Below are positions 1 through 7,533 of a stretch of DNA of 64,000 nucleotides, one piece after another. Numbering within the stretch: the stretch's first letter is position 1; every line of letters begins with the position of its first letter. The DNA lies in assembly GCF_030852425.1 (NCBI RefSeq), contig NZ_NSDM01000003.1:186001-250000 (forward strand), read 5' to 3'. The notes beneath the pieces were generated by a model. It ran no database searches. It was not told the DNA's origin and saw nothing but the letters and a program-made list of their open reading frames with translations. The translations under genes were made by a program, and so were the position numbers. This stretch comes from Saccharothrix longispora. GTDB lineage: Bacteria > Actinomycetota > Actinomycetes > Mycobacteriales > Pseudonocardiaceae.

Positions 1-7
1 CGATCAC

Positions 8-1180
8 GTGGACTACCCGTTCCCGCGCCACCCCGGGTTCGACCCGCCCGCGCCGTTCGCCGAACTGCGCGACACCTCCCCCGCGTGCCCGGTGTCGCTG
101 CGCCACGGCCAGCGGTCGCACCTGCTGACCAGGTACGCCGACGTGCGGGCCGTCCTGCGCGACCACGAGCGCTTCGGCTCGGACCCGGGCACGCCGGGCT
201 TCCCGCAACTGCGGCCGGTGGTGGACCGCAAGGCCGCGCCCGGCAGCTTCCTGGTCACCGACCCGCCCGAGCACACCCGGTACCGGCGGATGCTGACCGG
301 CGAGTTCACCGTGCGCCGGATGGCCGCGCTGGAGCCGCACGTCGAGCGCATCACCCGCGACCGCCTCACCGGACTGCGCACCGGCCCGCGCCCCGCCGAC
401 CTGGTGACCGGCTTCGCCCTGCCCGTCCCGTCCGACGTGATCTGCCTGCTGCTCGGCGTCCCGGTGGCGGACCAGGAGTTCTTCTCCACCCGCAGCCGCG
501 CCCACCTGAACCGGGCGCTGGCCGCCGAGCAGGTGCAGGCGGCGCTGGACGAGCTGCACGCCTACCTCGCCGACCTCGTCCGGACCCGCCGCGCCGGGCC
601 GCGTGACGACCTCGTCAGCCGCCTGGTCGCCGACCCGACCCTCACCGACGAGGAAGCCGTCGGCATGACCGTCCTGCTGCTGGTGGGCGGGCACGAGACC
701 ACCGCGAACTCGATCGCCCTGTCCGTGCTCGCCCTGCTGCGCGACCGCAGCCGGTGGGAGGCGCTGGTCGCCGACCCGCGCCTGGTGGACAACGCGGTCG
801 AGGAGCTGCTGCGCTACCTGAGCCCCGTGCACCAGGGCGTGGTGCGGGCCGTCAGGGCGGACACCGAGGTGGCGGACCGGCGGCTCGGCCCGGGTGACGG
901 CGTCATCGCCTCGCTGTTCGCCGCGAACCGCGACCCGGCCGAGTTCCCCGACCCCGACCACCTCGACCTCCGCCGCCGCCGGGCGAAGCGGCACCTGGCG
1001 TTCGGCACCGGCGTGCACCAGTGCATCGGCCACCTCCTGGCGCGGCTGGAGATGCGGGTCGCGCTGCGCGCCCTCGTCACCGACCTGCCCGGCCTGCGCC
1101 TGGCCGTGCCGTTCGAGGACGTCGAGTTCACGTTCGACGCGCCGATCTACGGCCTGCGCGCCCTGCCGGTCACCTGGTAG
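8..1180 (+). CDS. Cytochrome P450 (5' end possibly outside window)
   Basis: A soluble bacterial class I cytochrome P450, expected to hydroxylate a small lipophilic substrate with electrons from a ferredoxin. The I-helix oxygen-binding motif GGHETTAN is near residue 228, the K-helix ExxR (EELLR) near 265, and the haem-binding loop FGTGVHQCIGH near 331-341 with its Cys ligand around 338. A length of about 390 residues is normal for the family. The GTG at base 8 is the first usable start, but the frame is open to the window edge and no ribosome site is visible, so a start a few codons upstream is likely. The substrate cannot be read from sequence. The next gene is convergent, only 3 bases away. 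Confidence 0.93.
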   Translation: MDYPFPRHPGFDPPAPFAELRDTSPACPVSLRHGQRSHLLTRYADVRAVLRDHERFGSDPGTPGFPQLRPVVDRKAAPGSFLVTDPPEHTRYRRMLTGEFTVRRMAALEPHVERITRDRLTGLRTGPRPADLVTGFALPVPSDVICLLLGVPVADQEFFSTRSRAHLNRALAAEQVQAALDELHAYLADLVRTRRAGPRDDLVSRLVADPTLTDEEAVGMTVLLLVGGHETTANSIALSVLALLRDRSRWEALVADPRLVDNAVEELLRYLSPVHQGVVRAVRADTEVADRRLGPGDGVIASLFAANRDPAEFPDPDHLDLRRRRAKRHLAFGTGVHQCIGHLLARLEMRVALRALVTDLPGLRLAVPFEDVEFTFDAPIYGLRALPVTW

Positions 1181-1183
1181 CGG

Positions 1184-1909
1184 TCATCGGGTCCTCTTGT
1201 CGTAGGCGTCGGCCCAGTGGGCGACGACTTCACGGGACTGAGCGGCCGGGAGTGCCCGTGCGTGCAGTTCGCGCATCCGGCGCCGGCAGTGCTCGACCTC
1301 GGCGAGGTTGTCGTGGAAGACGGTGGTGGTGCCGTTCTCGCTGTAGGCGAGAGGGCGTGTGGGTGGATCGAAGGTCAGCAGCGTGGTGTGGTGGAGCAGG
1401 GCGGGGTGGGCTGGTGCGGTGAGCGGGATGACGTGGGCGGTGACGTTGGGTTGACCGGCCGGCAGCGTCAGGTGGAGCAACTGGTCGCGCATGACGGCGC
1501 GGTCGCCGACGACCAGGCGCAGGGCAGCATCGTGGATGTAGAAGACGGTGGTGGGACCGCCGTCGGGCCGTAGCACCTCCTGCCTCGCGATGCGGGCGTC
1601 GGCCAGGTCTTCCGCGCCGATCAGGGCCCGGGCGTAGGTGCGGGTCTGCGCGAGGGCGGGGACGGTGAGCGGTTCGTAGGTGGTGATGGCGGCGGCGCAG
1701 CGGCCGATGAGGGTGGCGATTTCCCAAGGGCTGGTGCTGCGGGTGCCGGTTTCGAGTTTGCTGAGTTTGCCCAGCGACCAGCCCAGGCTTTCGGCGACGA
1801 CAGCGGAGGACAGGCGGGCACGGTGGCGGATGCGGCGCAGTTCTTCGCCGAGTTCGCGGCTGCGAGCGGTGCTCAGCCGCGGCGGCGTGGTCTTCTCATC
1901 GGTGTCCAT
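1184..1909 (-). CDS. XRE-family regulator with DUF5753 (Scr1-type), shortened linker
   Basis: A DNA-binding regulator of the actinobacterial XRE + DUF5753 type. Residues about 15-70 form the helix-turn-helix (LGEELRRIRHRARLSSAVVA, then SLGKLSKLETG). The C-terminal part carries DUF5753 hallmarks: YEPLTVPALAQTRTYARALI, the VLRPDGGPT stretch, and a final segment with SREVVAHWADAY. At 241 residues it is shorter than the roughly 270-290 usual for the family. The HTH core (LIGRCAA) joins directly to YEPLTVP, so the helical linker normally between them is missing while the frame stays open. Such proteins often pair with DUF397 proteins, but none is visible here. It may regulate the adjacent operons; this is inferred from position only. 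Confidence 0.85.
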   Translation of the reverse strand: MDTDEKTTPPRLSTARSRELGEELRRIRHRARLSSAVVAESLGWSLGKLSKLETGTRSTSPWEIATLIGRCAAAITTYEPLTVPALAQTRTYARALIGAEDLADARIARQEVLRPDGGPTTVFYIHDAALRLVVGDRAVMRDQLLHLTLPAGQPNVTAHVIPLTAPAHPALLHHTTLLTFDPPTRPLAYSENGTTTVFHDNLAEVEHCRRRMRELHARALPAAQSREVVAHWADAYDKRTR

Positions 1910-2084
1910 GGACGTTCCTCGGTTGTGCTCGGGTGCTGCGACGCGGTCGTCGGCGGCGGTGATCGGGCTCTGGTCCGGTTCGGTGTGACACGAGCCGGTA
2001 AGGCGGGCCGGAATCGGTCGCCCGCGAGCGGGCGGAGGGGTGTCCCGTCGCGCGTGTGGGTGTGCGCCGGCCGGGCGTCGGGTG

Positions 2085-2702
2085 TCACGGCTGGGCCGCC
2101 GTGGTGTGGGCGAGTCGGTCGAGGACGAAGCCGAGGGTGTCTTCGAGGGCGTGGTCGTGGCCGTCGGCGGGCAGCAGCCGGTGCGGCAGGCGCAGGTCGT
2201 GGAGTACTTGTCCGACGTGGTGGTCGGCCAGGCGGCGGAAGTCGGCGTCGGGGTCGCGGTGCTTGTCGGTGCCCAGGGGGATGTCGGGGTCGAGGGTGGT
2301 GCGGTAGAGCAGGTCGTAGTGGACGCTGTGGTCGCGGACCACGCCTTCCAGGCGGGCGTGCACCGCGGGGTCGGGGTGTTCGCCCCGGTCGGCGAGGGCG
2401 GCGCGGTAGTAGCCCAGGGCGTCGGGGACGGCGCGGTCGACCAGGACGACGTCGCCGTGCAGCCACGCCTCCAGCTCGTCGCTGATGCCCCGGGTGATGA
2501 TCCACAGGGTGGAGGCCCAGGTGTGGTTGCGCAGGATCGGCAACCCGACCCGCTGTGCCTGCTCCCCCAGGTCCGCCACCGTGCAGACCTGGAGGTGCGC
2601 GCGGCGCAGCTCGTGGGCCAGCCGGGCGAGGAAGGTGGACTTGCCGGTGGAGTGCGTGCCCGTCACCGCCACCACGACCGGCTTCTCGACCTCCGAGGTC
2701 AC
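2085..2702 (-). CDS. P-loop NTPase / nucleotide-kinase-like (AAA_28 type)
   Basis: A small ATP/GTP-binding protein of 205 residues. The Walker A motif GTHSTGKST is at about residues 15-23. An aspartate-rich strand VVLVDRAVPDALGYYRAAL follows, as in kinases of the AAA_28/thymidylate-kinase-like group. The GTG start at 2702 overlaps the exonuclease stop (GTGA), so the two are translationally coupled as the last genes of a leftward operon. A much longer open frame continues upstream on the same strand but only traverses the preceding genes out of register. The function is probably phosphorylation of a nucleotide or cofactor, inferred from fold and neighbours; the substrate is unknown. Confidence 0.8.
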   Translation of the reverse strand: MTSEVEKPVVVAVTGTHSTGKSTFLARLAHELRRAHLQVCTVADLGEQAQRVGLPILRNHTWASTLWIITRGISDELEAWLHGDVVLVDRAVPDALGYYRAALADRGEHPDPAVHARLEGVVRDHSVHYDLLYRTTLDPDIPLGTDKHRDPDADFRRLADHHVGQVLHDLRLPHRLLPADGHDHALEDTLGFVLDRLAHTTAAQP

Positions 2703-3325
2703 CACAGCCCCTCCTCCGGCTCGTCGGCGGGCAGGAAGTCCTTCAGCGCCGCGGCGCGCACGAGGCCGTCCCAGTCCAGGCCGCTGTCGGCGAGCAGTGC
2801 CCGGAACAGTTGCCAGACGCACCAGGTGTCGTAGCCGGCGCGGTGCGGGTGCCGCCCGGCGACGTCGGCGGTGTCCAGGGCGGCGTGGGCGGTGAGGGTG
2901 TCCAGGCCGTAGCCGGGCAGGCCGGGCCAGACGTGACGGGCCAACCGCAGCGTGTCGAGCACCATCGGCGGTCGCCACGTGGGCAGGTGTGCGCCGAGGA
3001 CCCGGTACTCGGTGGTGGCATTGTGCGCGAGCAACGTCCGGCCTTCCAGCAGCGGCGCCACCTCCCCCGCCACCCCGTGCCACAACGGCCTGCCCTCGAC
3101 GTCCTCGTCGGCGATGCCGTGGACGCGGCGGGCGTGGACGGTGATCGGCTCGGCGGGGCGCACCAGCCAGGTCCGCAGGTCCCGCCCGGTGACCGGGCGG
3201 TCGTCGACCGGGAGCACGGCGATCTCCACGATGCGTGGCGGTTGTCCGCCGTTGCCCTCGACGTCGACCACCACCAGCGGACGGCCGAGCAGAGCGTCCG
3301 GCAGCGTTGTGGGTGGGGTGGTCAT
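2699..3325 (-). CDS. DEDDh-type 3'-5' exonuclease domain protein
   Basis: A single-domain exonuclease of the DnaQ/RNase T fold, 208 residues. Exo I is VVVDVEGNG, with acidic residues D21 and E23. Exo II is the HNATTEYRVL block, and Exo III is HRAGYDTWCVWQLF with the His and the final Asp. In Exo II the usual Asp is replaced by Glu (HNATTEY), which may weaken or tune metal binding. The ATG at 3325 overlaps the stop of the radical SAM gene (ATGA) and the stop overlaps the NTPase start, so this is the middle gene of a tightly coupled leftward operon. The substrate could be single-stranded DNA, RNA or a small oligonucleotide. Confidence 0.85.
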   Translation of the reverse strand: MTTPPTTLPDALLGRPLVVVDVEGNGGQPPRIVEIAVLPVDDRPVTGRDLRTWLVRPAEPITVHARRVHGIADEDVEGRPLWHGVAGEVAPLLEGRTLLAHNATTEYRVLGAHLPTWRPPMVLDTLRLARHVWPGLPGYGLDTLTAHAALDTADVAGRHPHRAGYDTWCVWQLFRALLADSGLDWDGLVRAAALKDFLPADEPEEGLW

Positions 3326-4501
3326 GACGCCTCCAGGGTGGTGGGCCAGCCGAGGTCGGCGCGGCCGTGCCGGTGCGGGTGGTGGGGCTTGGTCGCGTCG
3401 TGCACCTGGAACCCGAGCCCGTGCTGCATGAAGTACCGGTGTCGCTCGTCCAGGCCGTCGACGACCACGGCCCGGTCGGTGACCGCGACCAGCCTGCCGC
3501 CCAACCCCGCCGCCATCGCCGCGACCGCACCCGGGTCGGGTGGTGTCCGCGCGGCGTCGCAGCGGTCCAGTTGGGCTGCGGGACAGATGTCGCACAGTTC
3601 CCGGATGCCGACGTGCCCGTTGTAGTCCGGCATCCGGTGGGCGTAGGCCACCGCGCAGGAGGTCTTGCGGAACAACACCGCATCCCCCGCCGGTCGTCCG
3701 GCCGCGGCCAGCAGGATGCGGGTCTCCAACGCCTCGGGGAGGATCTTGCGCCGCGCCTGGTCCTCGTAGGGTTCGGCAGGCCGTGGTCGCGGTAGTAGGC
3801 GCGGATCTCGTCGCGGTAGAACAGGCCGGTGAACACCGCCGCGTGCGCGTGCCGGCCCAACTCCAGACCGCGTGCGACGTGGGCGTCGGAGTCGTTGAGG
3901 CCGGGCACGATCGGCCGCCAGTACAACACCACCCGAAACCGCTCCGCGTGCGCGAACGCCGTCTCCAGCGATCGTGCAGCGATGCCCGAGTCCACCGGCT
4001 CGACCCGCTCGTCCTCGATCCCCGAATGGGTGACCAACAAGGTCACCCTCAGGTTCCGCAACGCGTCCAGCACCGCGCAGTCCTCCGGCTCCACCCGCCA
4101 CCGGGTGATCACCAGCACGTGGTTGGTCAACCCTGCTCGTCGAGCAGGCGCAGCACGCGGAACAGGTGCGGCTTCACCGCGGGCAGCATCGGGTCGGTCG
4201 CCCGGTTGAGCAACTGGACCGGCGTCACGTGCGGCCGGAAGAACCGGTGTCCCACCAGCGCCCGGACCGCGTCCTCGTCCGGCAGCAGCGCACGCGGCAC
4301 CTTCATGCCGAAGTTGCCGAACAGGTGCCGCACGCAGTACCCGCAGTCCAACGGGCACCCGACGATCCAGTTCAGGCTCAACCCCGACTCCCGGTACTCC
4401 ACCACCTCCCGCAACTCCGACCGCAACCCCGCCACTTCCACGTCACCGAGCAACCGCACACCCGACCGGGCCCGCGCCCCGCCATGGTCAGCATCCACCA
4501 T
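3322..4501 (-). pseudogene. Radical SAM protein, frame broken twice
   Basis: The first gene of the leftward operon encodes a radical SAM enzyme. The cluster motif CPLDCGYC (CX3CX2C) is near residue 51 and is followed by RHLFGNFGMKVP. The ATG at 4501 is preceded by AAAGGGG. Reading stops at 4127 (LLDEQG, then TGA) and resumes one base out of frame as LTNHVLVITRW. A second shift near 3780 joins HGLP to EPYEDQARRKILPEALE. Adding one base at each place gives a 1182-base frame, exactly 394 codons, with a C-terminal motif CDICPAAQLDRC that could hold a further cluster. Both breaks lie in short G or C runs. This is either a real inactivation or sequence error. The overall pattern resembles SPL-like radical SAM proteins, but the reaction is not assignable. 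Confidence 0.75.
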
Positions 4502-4589
4502 CCACCCCTTTCGAAACACCGGAATCGGTGCACACGCATTCCAACCACGACCGGTACGATCAGGGAACAACGCAAACCACGACACGCGG

Positions 4590-4612
4590 TATTTGCCCCC
4601 TATTTGCCCCCC
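4590..4612. promoter_or_regulatory. Tandem 11-bp direct repeat in divergent promoter
   Basis: Two adjoining copies of TATTTGCCCCC occur in the 130-base gap between the divergent radical SAM gene (start 4501) and the XRE-TPR gene (start 4632). The period is 11, about one helical turn. This placement and phasing suit a regulator dimer or tandem sites controlling both operons, plausibly the XRE protein encoded next to it. The regulatory role is inferred. Confidence 0.5.
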
Positions 4613-4631
4613 TGGCGCGGGCGGAGGCGAC

Positions 4632-5926
4632 ATGAGCGACGACGAACACCCCGACACCACCGAACCCGCCGGTGTCCGACTCGCCCGCGAGATCCGCCGA
4701 CGCCGCACCCAAGCCGGCCTCAGCCAACCACAACTGGCCCAGAAGATCGGCTACACCAGGCAATACGTCTCACTGGCCGAACGTGCCGACCACAACCTCC
4801 CCTCCATGGAGATCGTCAAGGCCATCGACCGCGCCTTGGACGCAGAGGGGGCTTTGGTAACACTCCGGGAAGAGAGCAAAAGCGAGCAGGAAAGACTCCG
4901 CCGGGAATCGACTCCCCAAATCACGGCAAACAGCGTCGGGTATCCCCCAGAACAGGTCAGGCCCAGGAGGTACTGTCTCCCCCGCTCTCGATGGACGTCG
5001 ATCCCTGGGTTCTGGCGGATGCCTTGACACGATCCGGCATCGACGGCATAGCACTGGATCACATGGAACGCGCCGCCTACGGGTACGCCCAGCAGTATCC
5101 GGTTATCCCTCCGGGCGTTCTGTGGCCATCGGTGTCCGGCCAGATCACTCGGCTCAACGACGTGCTCGCACATCCCCAGCCGCAGCAGGTACACCGTCGT
5201 GTGGCGGTCTTGCTGGGAGTGCTGACGGGCGTCGCAGGCCACCTGCTCCTCGACCTCAACCGCCACGACGACGCGTGCCGGTACTTCGACGTGGCCGGGT
5301 CGGCGGCCCGCGAAGCGGAGTCCCCCGATCTCGCGGCCTGGGTCCTCGCGGTCCACTCGCTCGGCCCGTTCTTCAAGGGTGACCACCGCGCAGCGGTCGA
5401 GTTGCTGGTCCGCGCCGATCGCGAAGGCACGGCGTCCAGCCCGCGGCGCCGGGCGTGGATCAGCGCCCTACTGGCGCGGGCCACGGCCGCGCTGGGCGAC
5501 ACGCAGGCCGGTCTCAAGGCGCTCGACGACGCCCACCACCACACCCAGGCCATCAGTGACCCGCCCACCGGAACCGATTTCTTCGACGCGGCCCGACTGG
5601 ACGGCATGGCGGGCACCACCCACCTCCTGCTGCGCCGGACGGAACACGCCGCGCCGCTGCTGCGTTCCGCGCTCGAACGACGCGCCGCCACTGACGTCAA
5701 AGGCAGGGCACTGCTCGCACTGGATCTGGCGGAATGCCATCTCCACGACAACGAACCGGACGAGGCGGCACGGGTGGCCATCAGCGCGCTGGACTGGGCC
5801 GACAAGACCATGGTCGACCCCATCCTGACCCGGGCGGAAGCCATCCGGGTCCACGTAATCCGCTCCACCGGCTCCGCGAACACGCGGGGCTTGGACGCCC
5901 GGCTCCAGGAGGCGACGCGTGACTGA
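4632..5926 (+). pseudogene. XRE-family regulator with TPR-like helical domain, frameshifted
   Basis: Residues 1-80 are a Cro/C1-type HTH (LAREIRRRRTQAGLSQPQLA, then QKIGYTRQYVSLAER). The frame stops at 5027. A second frame, offset by one base, carries the helical repeat sensor region typical of actinobacterial XRE-TPR regulators (PWVLADALTRSGIDG through the DARLQEATRD end). One added base around 4920-4990 restores a 1296-base frame of 432 codons, giving a normal 431-residue protein. An alternative is two overlapping genes, with the second starting at the ATG at 4991. The stop overlaps the NUDIX start by 8 bases, so it leads the rightward operon. It is the natural candidate regulator of the divergent promoter. 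Confidence 0.72.
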
Positions 5927-6485
5927 GAGTCCGGCACAGTGGATGGTCCGGGGCACCCACAGGGTCTACGCCTCCGAGTGGGTCAACGTCGACCTCGACG
6001 ACGTCGAAATTCCCGGCGGTCCGCGCTTCGAGCACCACGTCCTTCGCTTCCCCCGTGCCTCCGTCGGGGCGGTGGTAGTCGATTACGACCGTGTCCTGCT
6101 GCTGTGGCGACACCGCTTCACCACCGACACCTGGGGGTGGGAAATCCCCGCAGGCTGGTCCGACGATGGCGAAGACCCCGTCACCGCCGTCGTCCGCGAG
6201 GTCCGTGAAGAGACCGGGTACCAATCCGACACGGTCACGCCCCTGGTCACTTACAGCCCCATGACCGGCATCAGCACCCAGCGATACCGCGTCTACCTGG
6301 TCACATCCGCGACCCTGGTGGGTGCGCCCGATACCGCCGAAGCCAGTCGGGTCGAGTGGGTCCCGACAGCCGACCTGCCCGACCTGATCGCAGCCGGGCA
6401 CATCACCGACGGCCCGTCACTGACCGCACTGGCCGTCTACCTCATAACCACCAGAGCCGATCACCAAGCAGACCCTTCCGGATGA
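5919..6485 (+). CDS. NUDIX hydrolase
   Basis: A 188-residue NUDIX-fold hydrolase that would cleave a nucleoside diphosphate linked to another moiety. The Nudix box is intact near residues 78-100: the spacing GX5EX7REVXEEXGY is met, with REVREETGY at its end. The overall layout (VYASEWVNVDLDDVEIPGG at the N-terminus, then HHVLRFPRASVGAVVVD) resembles the ADP-sugar pyrophosphatase branch. The GTG start lies inside the end of the XRE-TPR frame, which implies coupling. It is preceded by GGAGG in the upstream coding sequence. Confidence 0.9.
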   Translation: MTESPAQWMVRGTHRVYASEWVNVDLDDVEIPGGPRFEHHVLRFPRASVGAVVVDYDRVLLLWRHRFTTDTWGWEIPAGWSDDGEDPVTAVVREVREETGYQSDTVTPLVTYSPMTGISTQRYRVYLVTSATLVGAPDTAEASRVEWVPTADLPDLIAAGHITDGPSLTALAVYLITTRADHQADPSG

Positions 6486-6623
6486 TCCGGCAACTACGAG
6501 ACGGACATCCCGTCACCGACACCCGATCAACGACCCGCACCGGCCGCTGTATGTGTGATGAAACCGAGTCGCCCTGTGGAGGTCTCCGCGTCGTCGCGCT
6601 GGGACGACGTACAGGGGTGCGCG

Positions 6624-6862
6624 GTGACGACGTCGAGGATCAAGGTCGGACGGTTCCACCTGGACAACGCCTGGGCGCACGCACAACCCGGCGAGGACCC
6701 GCTGGCTGTGATCCACCTGCTGGAGACCGAACGCGTCGCCCGCAACTGCTGCGCACGCACCGGGCCGGACGAACGCTGGTGCGGGAACTCATGGCACGCG
6801 AGCAGCACAGGAGAACACCCGGCCTGCGCAGCCTGGCCCAGCGGATCGGCGTGCTCGCATGA
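6624..6862 (+). pseudogene. Small unknown protein (about 79 aa), frameshifted
   Basis: A short gene lies between the NUDIX and flavoprotein genes. The GTG at 6624 begins TTSRIKVGRFHLDNAWAHAQ and reads through LAVIHLLETERVAR. The homologous continuation (QLLRTHRAGRTLVRELMARE to SLAQRIGVLA) is one base out of frame after about 6742. Adding one base gives 240 bases, exactly 80 codons, and the stop then overlaps the flavoprotein ATG as ATGA. I do not recognise a named family. The mostly helical, charged tail and the fixed position between two enzymes suggest a small adaptor or regulatory partner. An upstream ATG at 6555 is an alternative start. Confidence 0.55.
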
Positions 6863-7434
6863 ACGGCACCGGCCGCACGGTCTACCTGGTCGTCACAGCC
6901 GCACCCCCCGTCCTCGGCATCGACCGGCTGATCGAGTCCCTCCACGCCGCCGACTGGCGGGTGTGCGTGATCGCCACCCCCACGGCAGCCTCATGGGTGA
7001 ACCTCGACGACGTGGCCGACCGGACGGGAACACCGGTCAGATCCCAGCCCGGCCTGCCCGGACAGCGCGACCCGCTCCCCCGCGCCGACGCGCTGCTCGT
7101 CGCACCGGCGACCTTCAACACCATCAACAAGTGGGCGCACGGCATCAGCGACAACCTCGCCCTCGGCCTGCTCAACGAACTACTGGCCACCGACGTGCCG
7201 ATCCTGGTCGTTCCCTGCGTCAAGCAACTGCTACGCGACCACCCGGCCTACACCGCGAGCGTGGCGGCGCTGACCGCCATGCACGTGGCGTTCATGGACC
7301 CCGACCAGGTGACCACCCGATCGCCCGATGGCCTCGCCACCTTCCACCGGGAGCAGATCACCACCACGTTCGCCCGGCTCGCCGACACCCGCGACAAACC
7401 TGCCGGTTCCCCGGCACGGGATGAGGCGACGTGA
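6859..7434 (+). CDS. Flavoprotein (HFCD/Dfp-like)
   Basis: A 191-residue homo-oligomeric flavin-containing cysteine-decarboxylase-like (HFCD) fold protein that binds FMN. The signature APATFNTINKWAHGISDNLA near residues 80-100 is the conserved flavin/substrate loop of this family. The N-terminal strand VYLVVTAAPPVLGIDRLIES corresponds to the usual GSIAAxK region but lacks a clear Ser/Thr-rich phosphate loop. It is the last gene of the rightward operon and overlaps the preceding small gene by ATGA. Family members act in peptidyl-cysteine or phosphopantothenoylcysteine decarboxylation. Here the substrate is unknown. Confidence 0.85.
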   Translation: MNGTGRTVYLVVTAAPPVLGIDRLIESLHAADWRVCVIATPTAASWVNLDDVADRTGTPVRSQPGLPGQRDPLPRADALLVAPATFNTINKWAHGISDNLALGLLNELLATDVPILVVPCVKQLLRDHPAYTASVAALTAMHVAFMDPDQVTTRSPDGLATFHREQITTTFARLADTRDKPAGSPARDEAT

Positions 7435-7533
7435 CCGGCCGGCCTCCCCCATCACCGGACTCGCCCGGACGAGAAGCCAGGCACCGCCTGCCGCGACGCC
7501 CCGGCGCCATTCCCACCGGTGCAAGGGTCGCGG

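Noticed and set aside
2085-4358. A 757-codon open frame on the minus strand
   Set aside because: Only its last 205 codons are the NTPase gene. The rest runs out of register over the exonuclease and radical SAM genes, as is common in very GC-rich DNA.
4502-4631. Programmed frameshifting as an explanation of the radical SAM breaks
   Set aside because: Two separate sites, no clear slippery heptamer, and the same one-base loss in unrelated genes make error or decay more likely.
1-7434. Biosynthetic gene cluster edge suggested by the P450
   Set aside because: No synthase, NRPS, PKS, terpene or RiPP precursor gene is seen near it; a lone P450 is common in actinomycetes.
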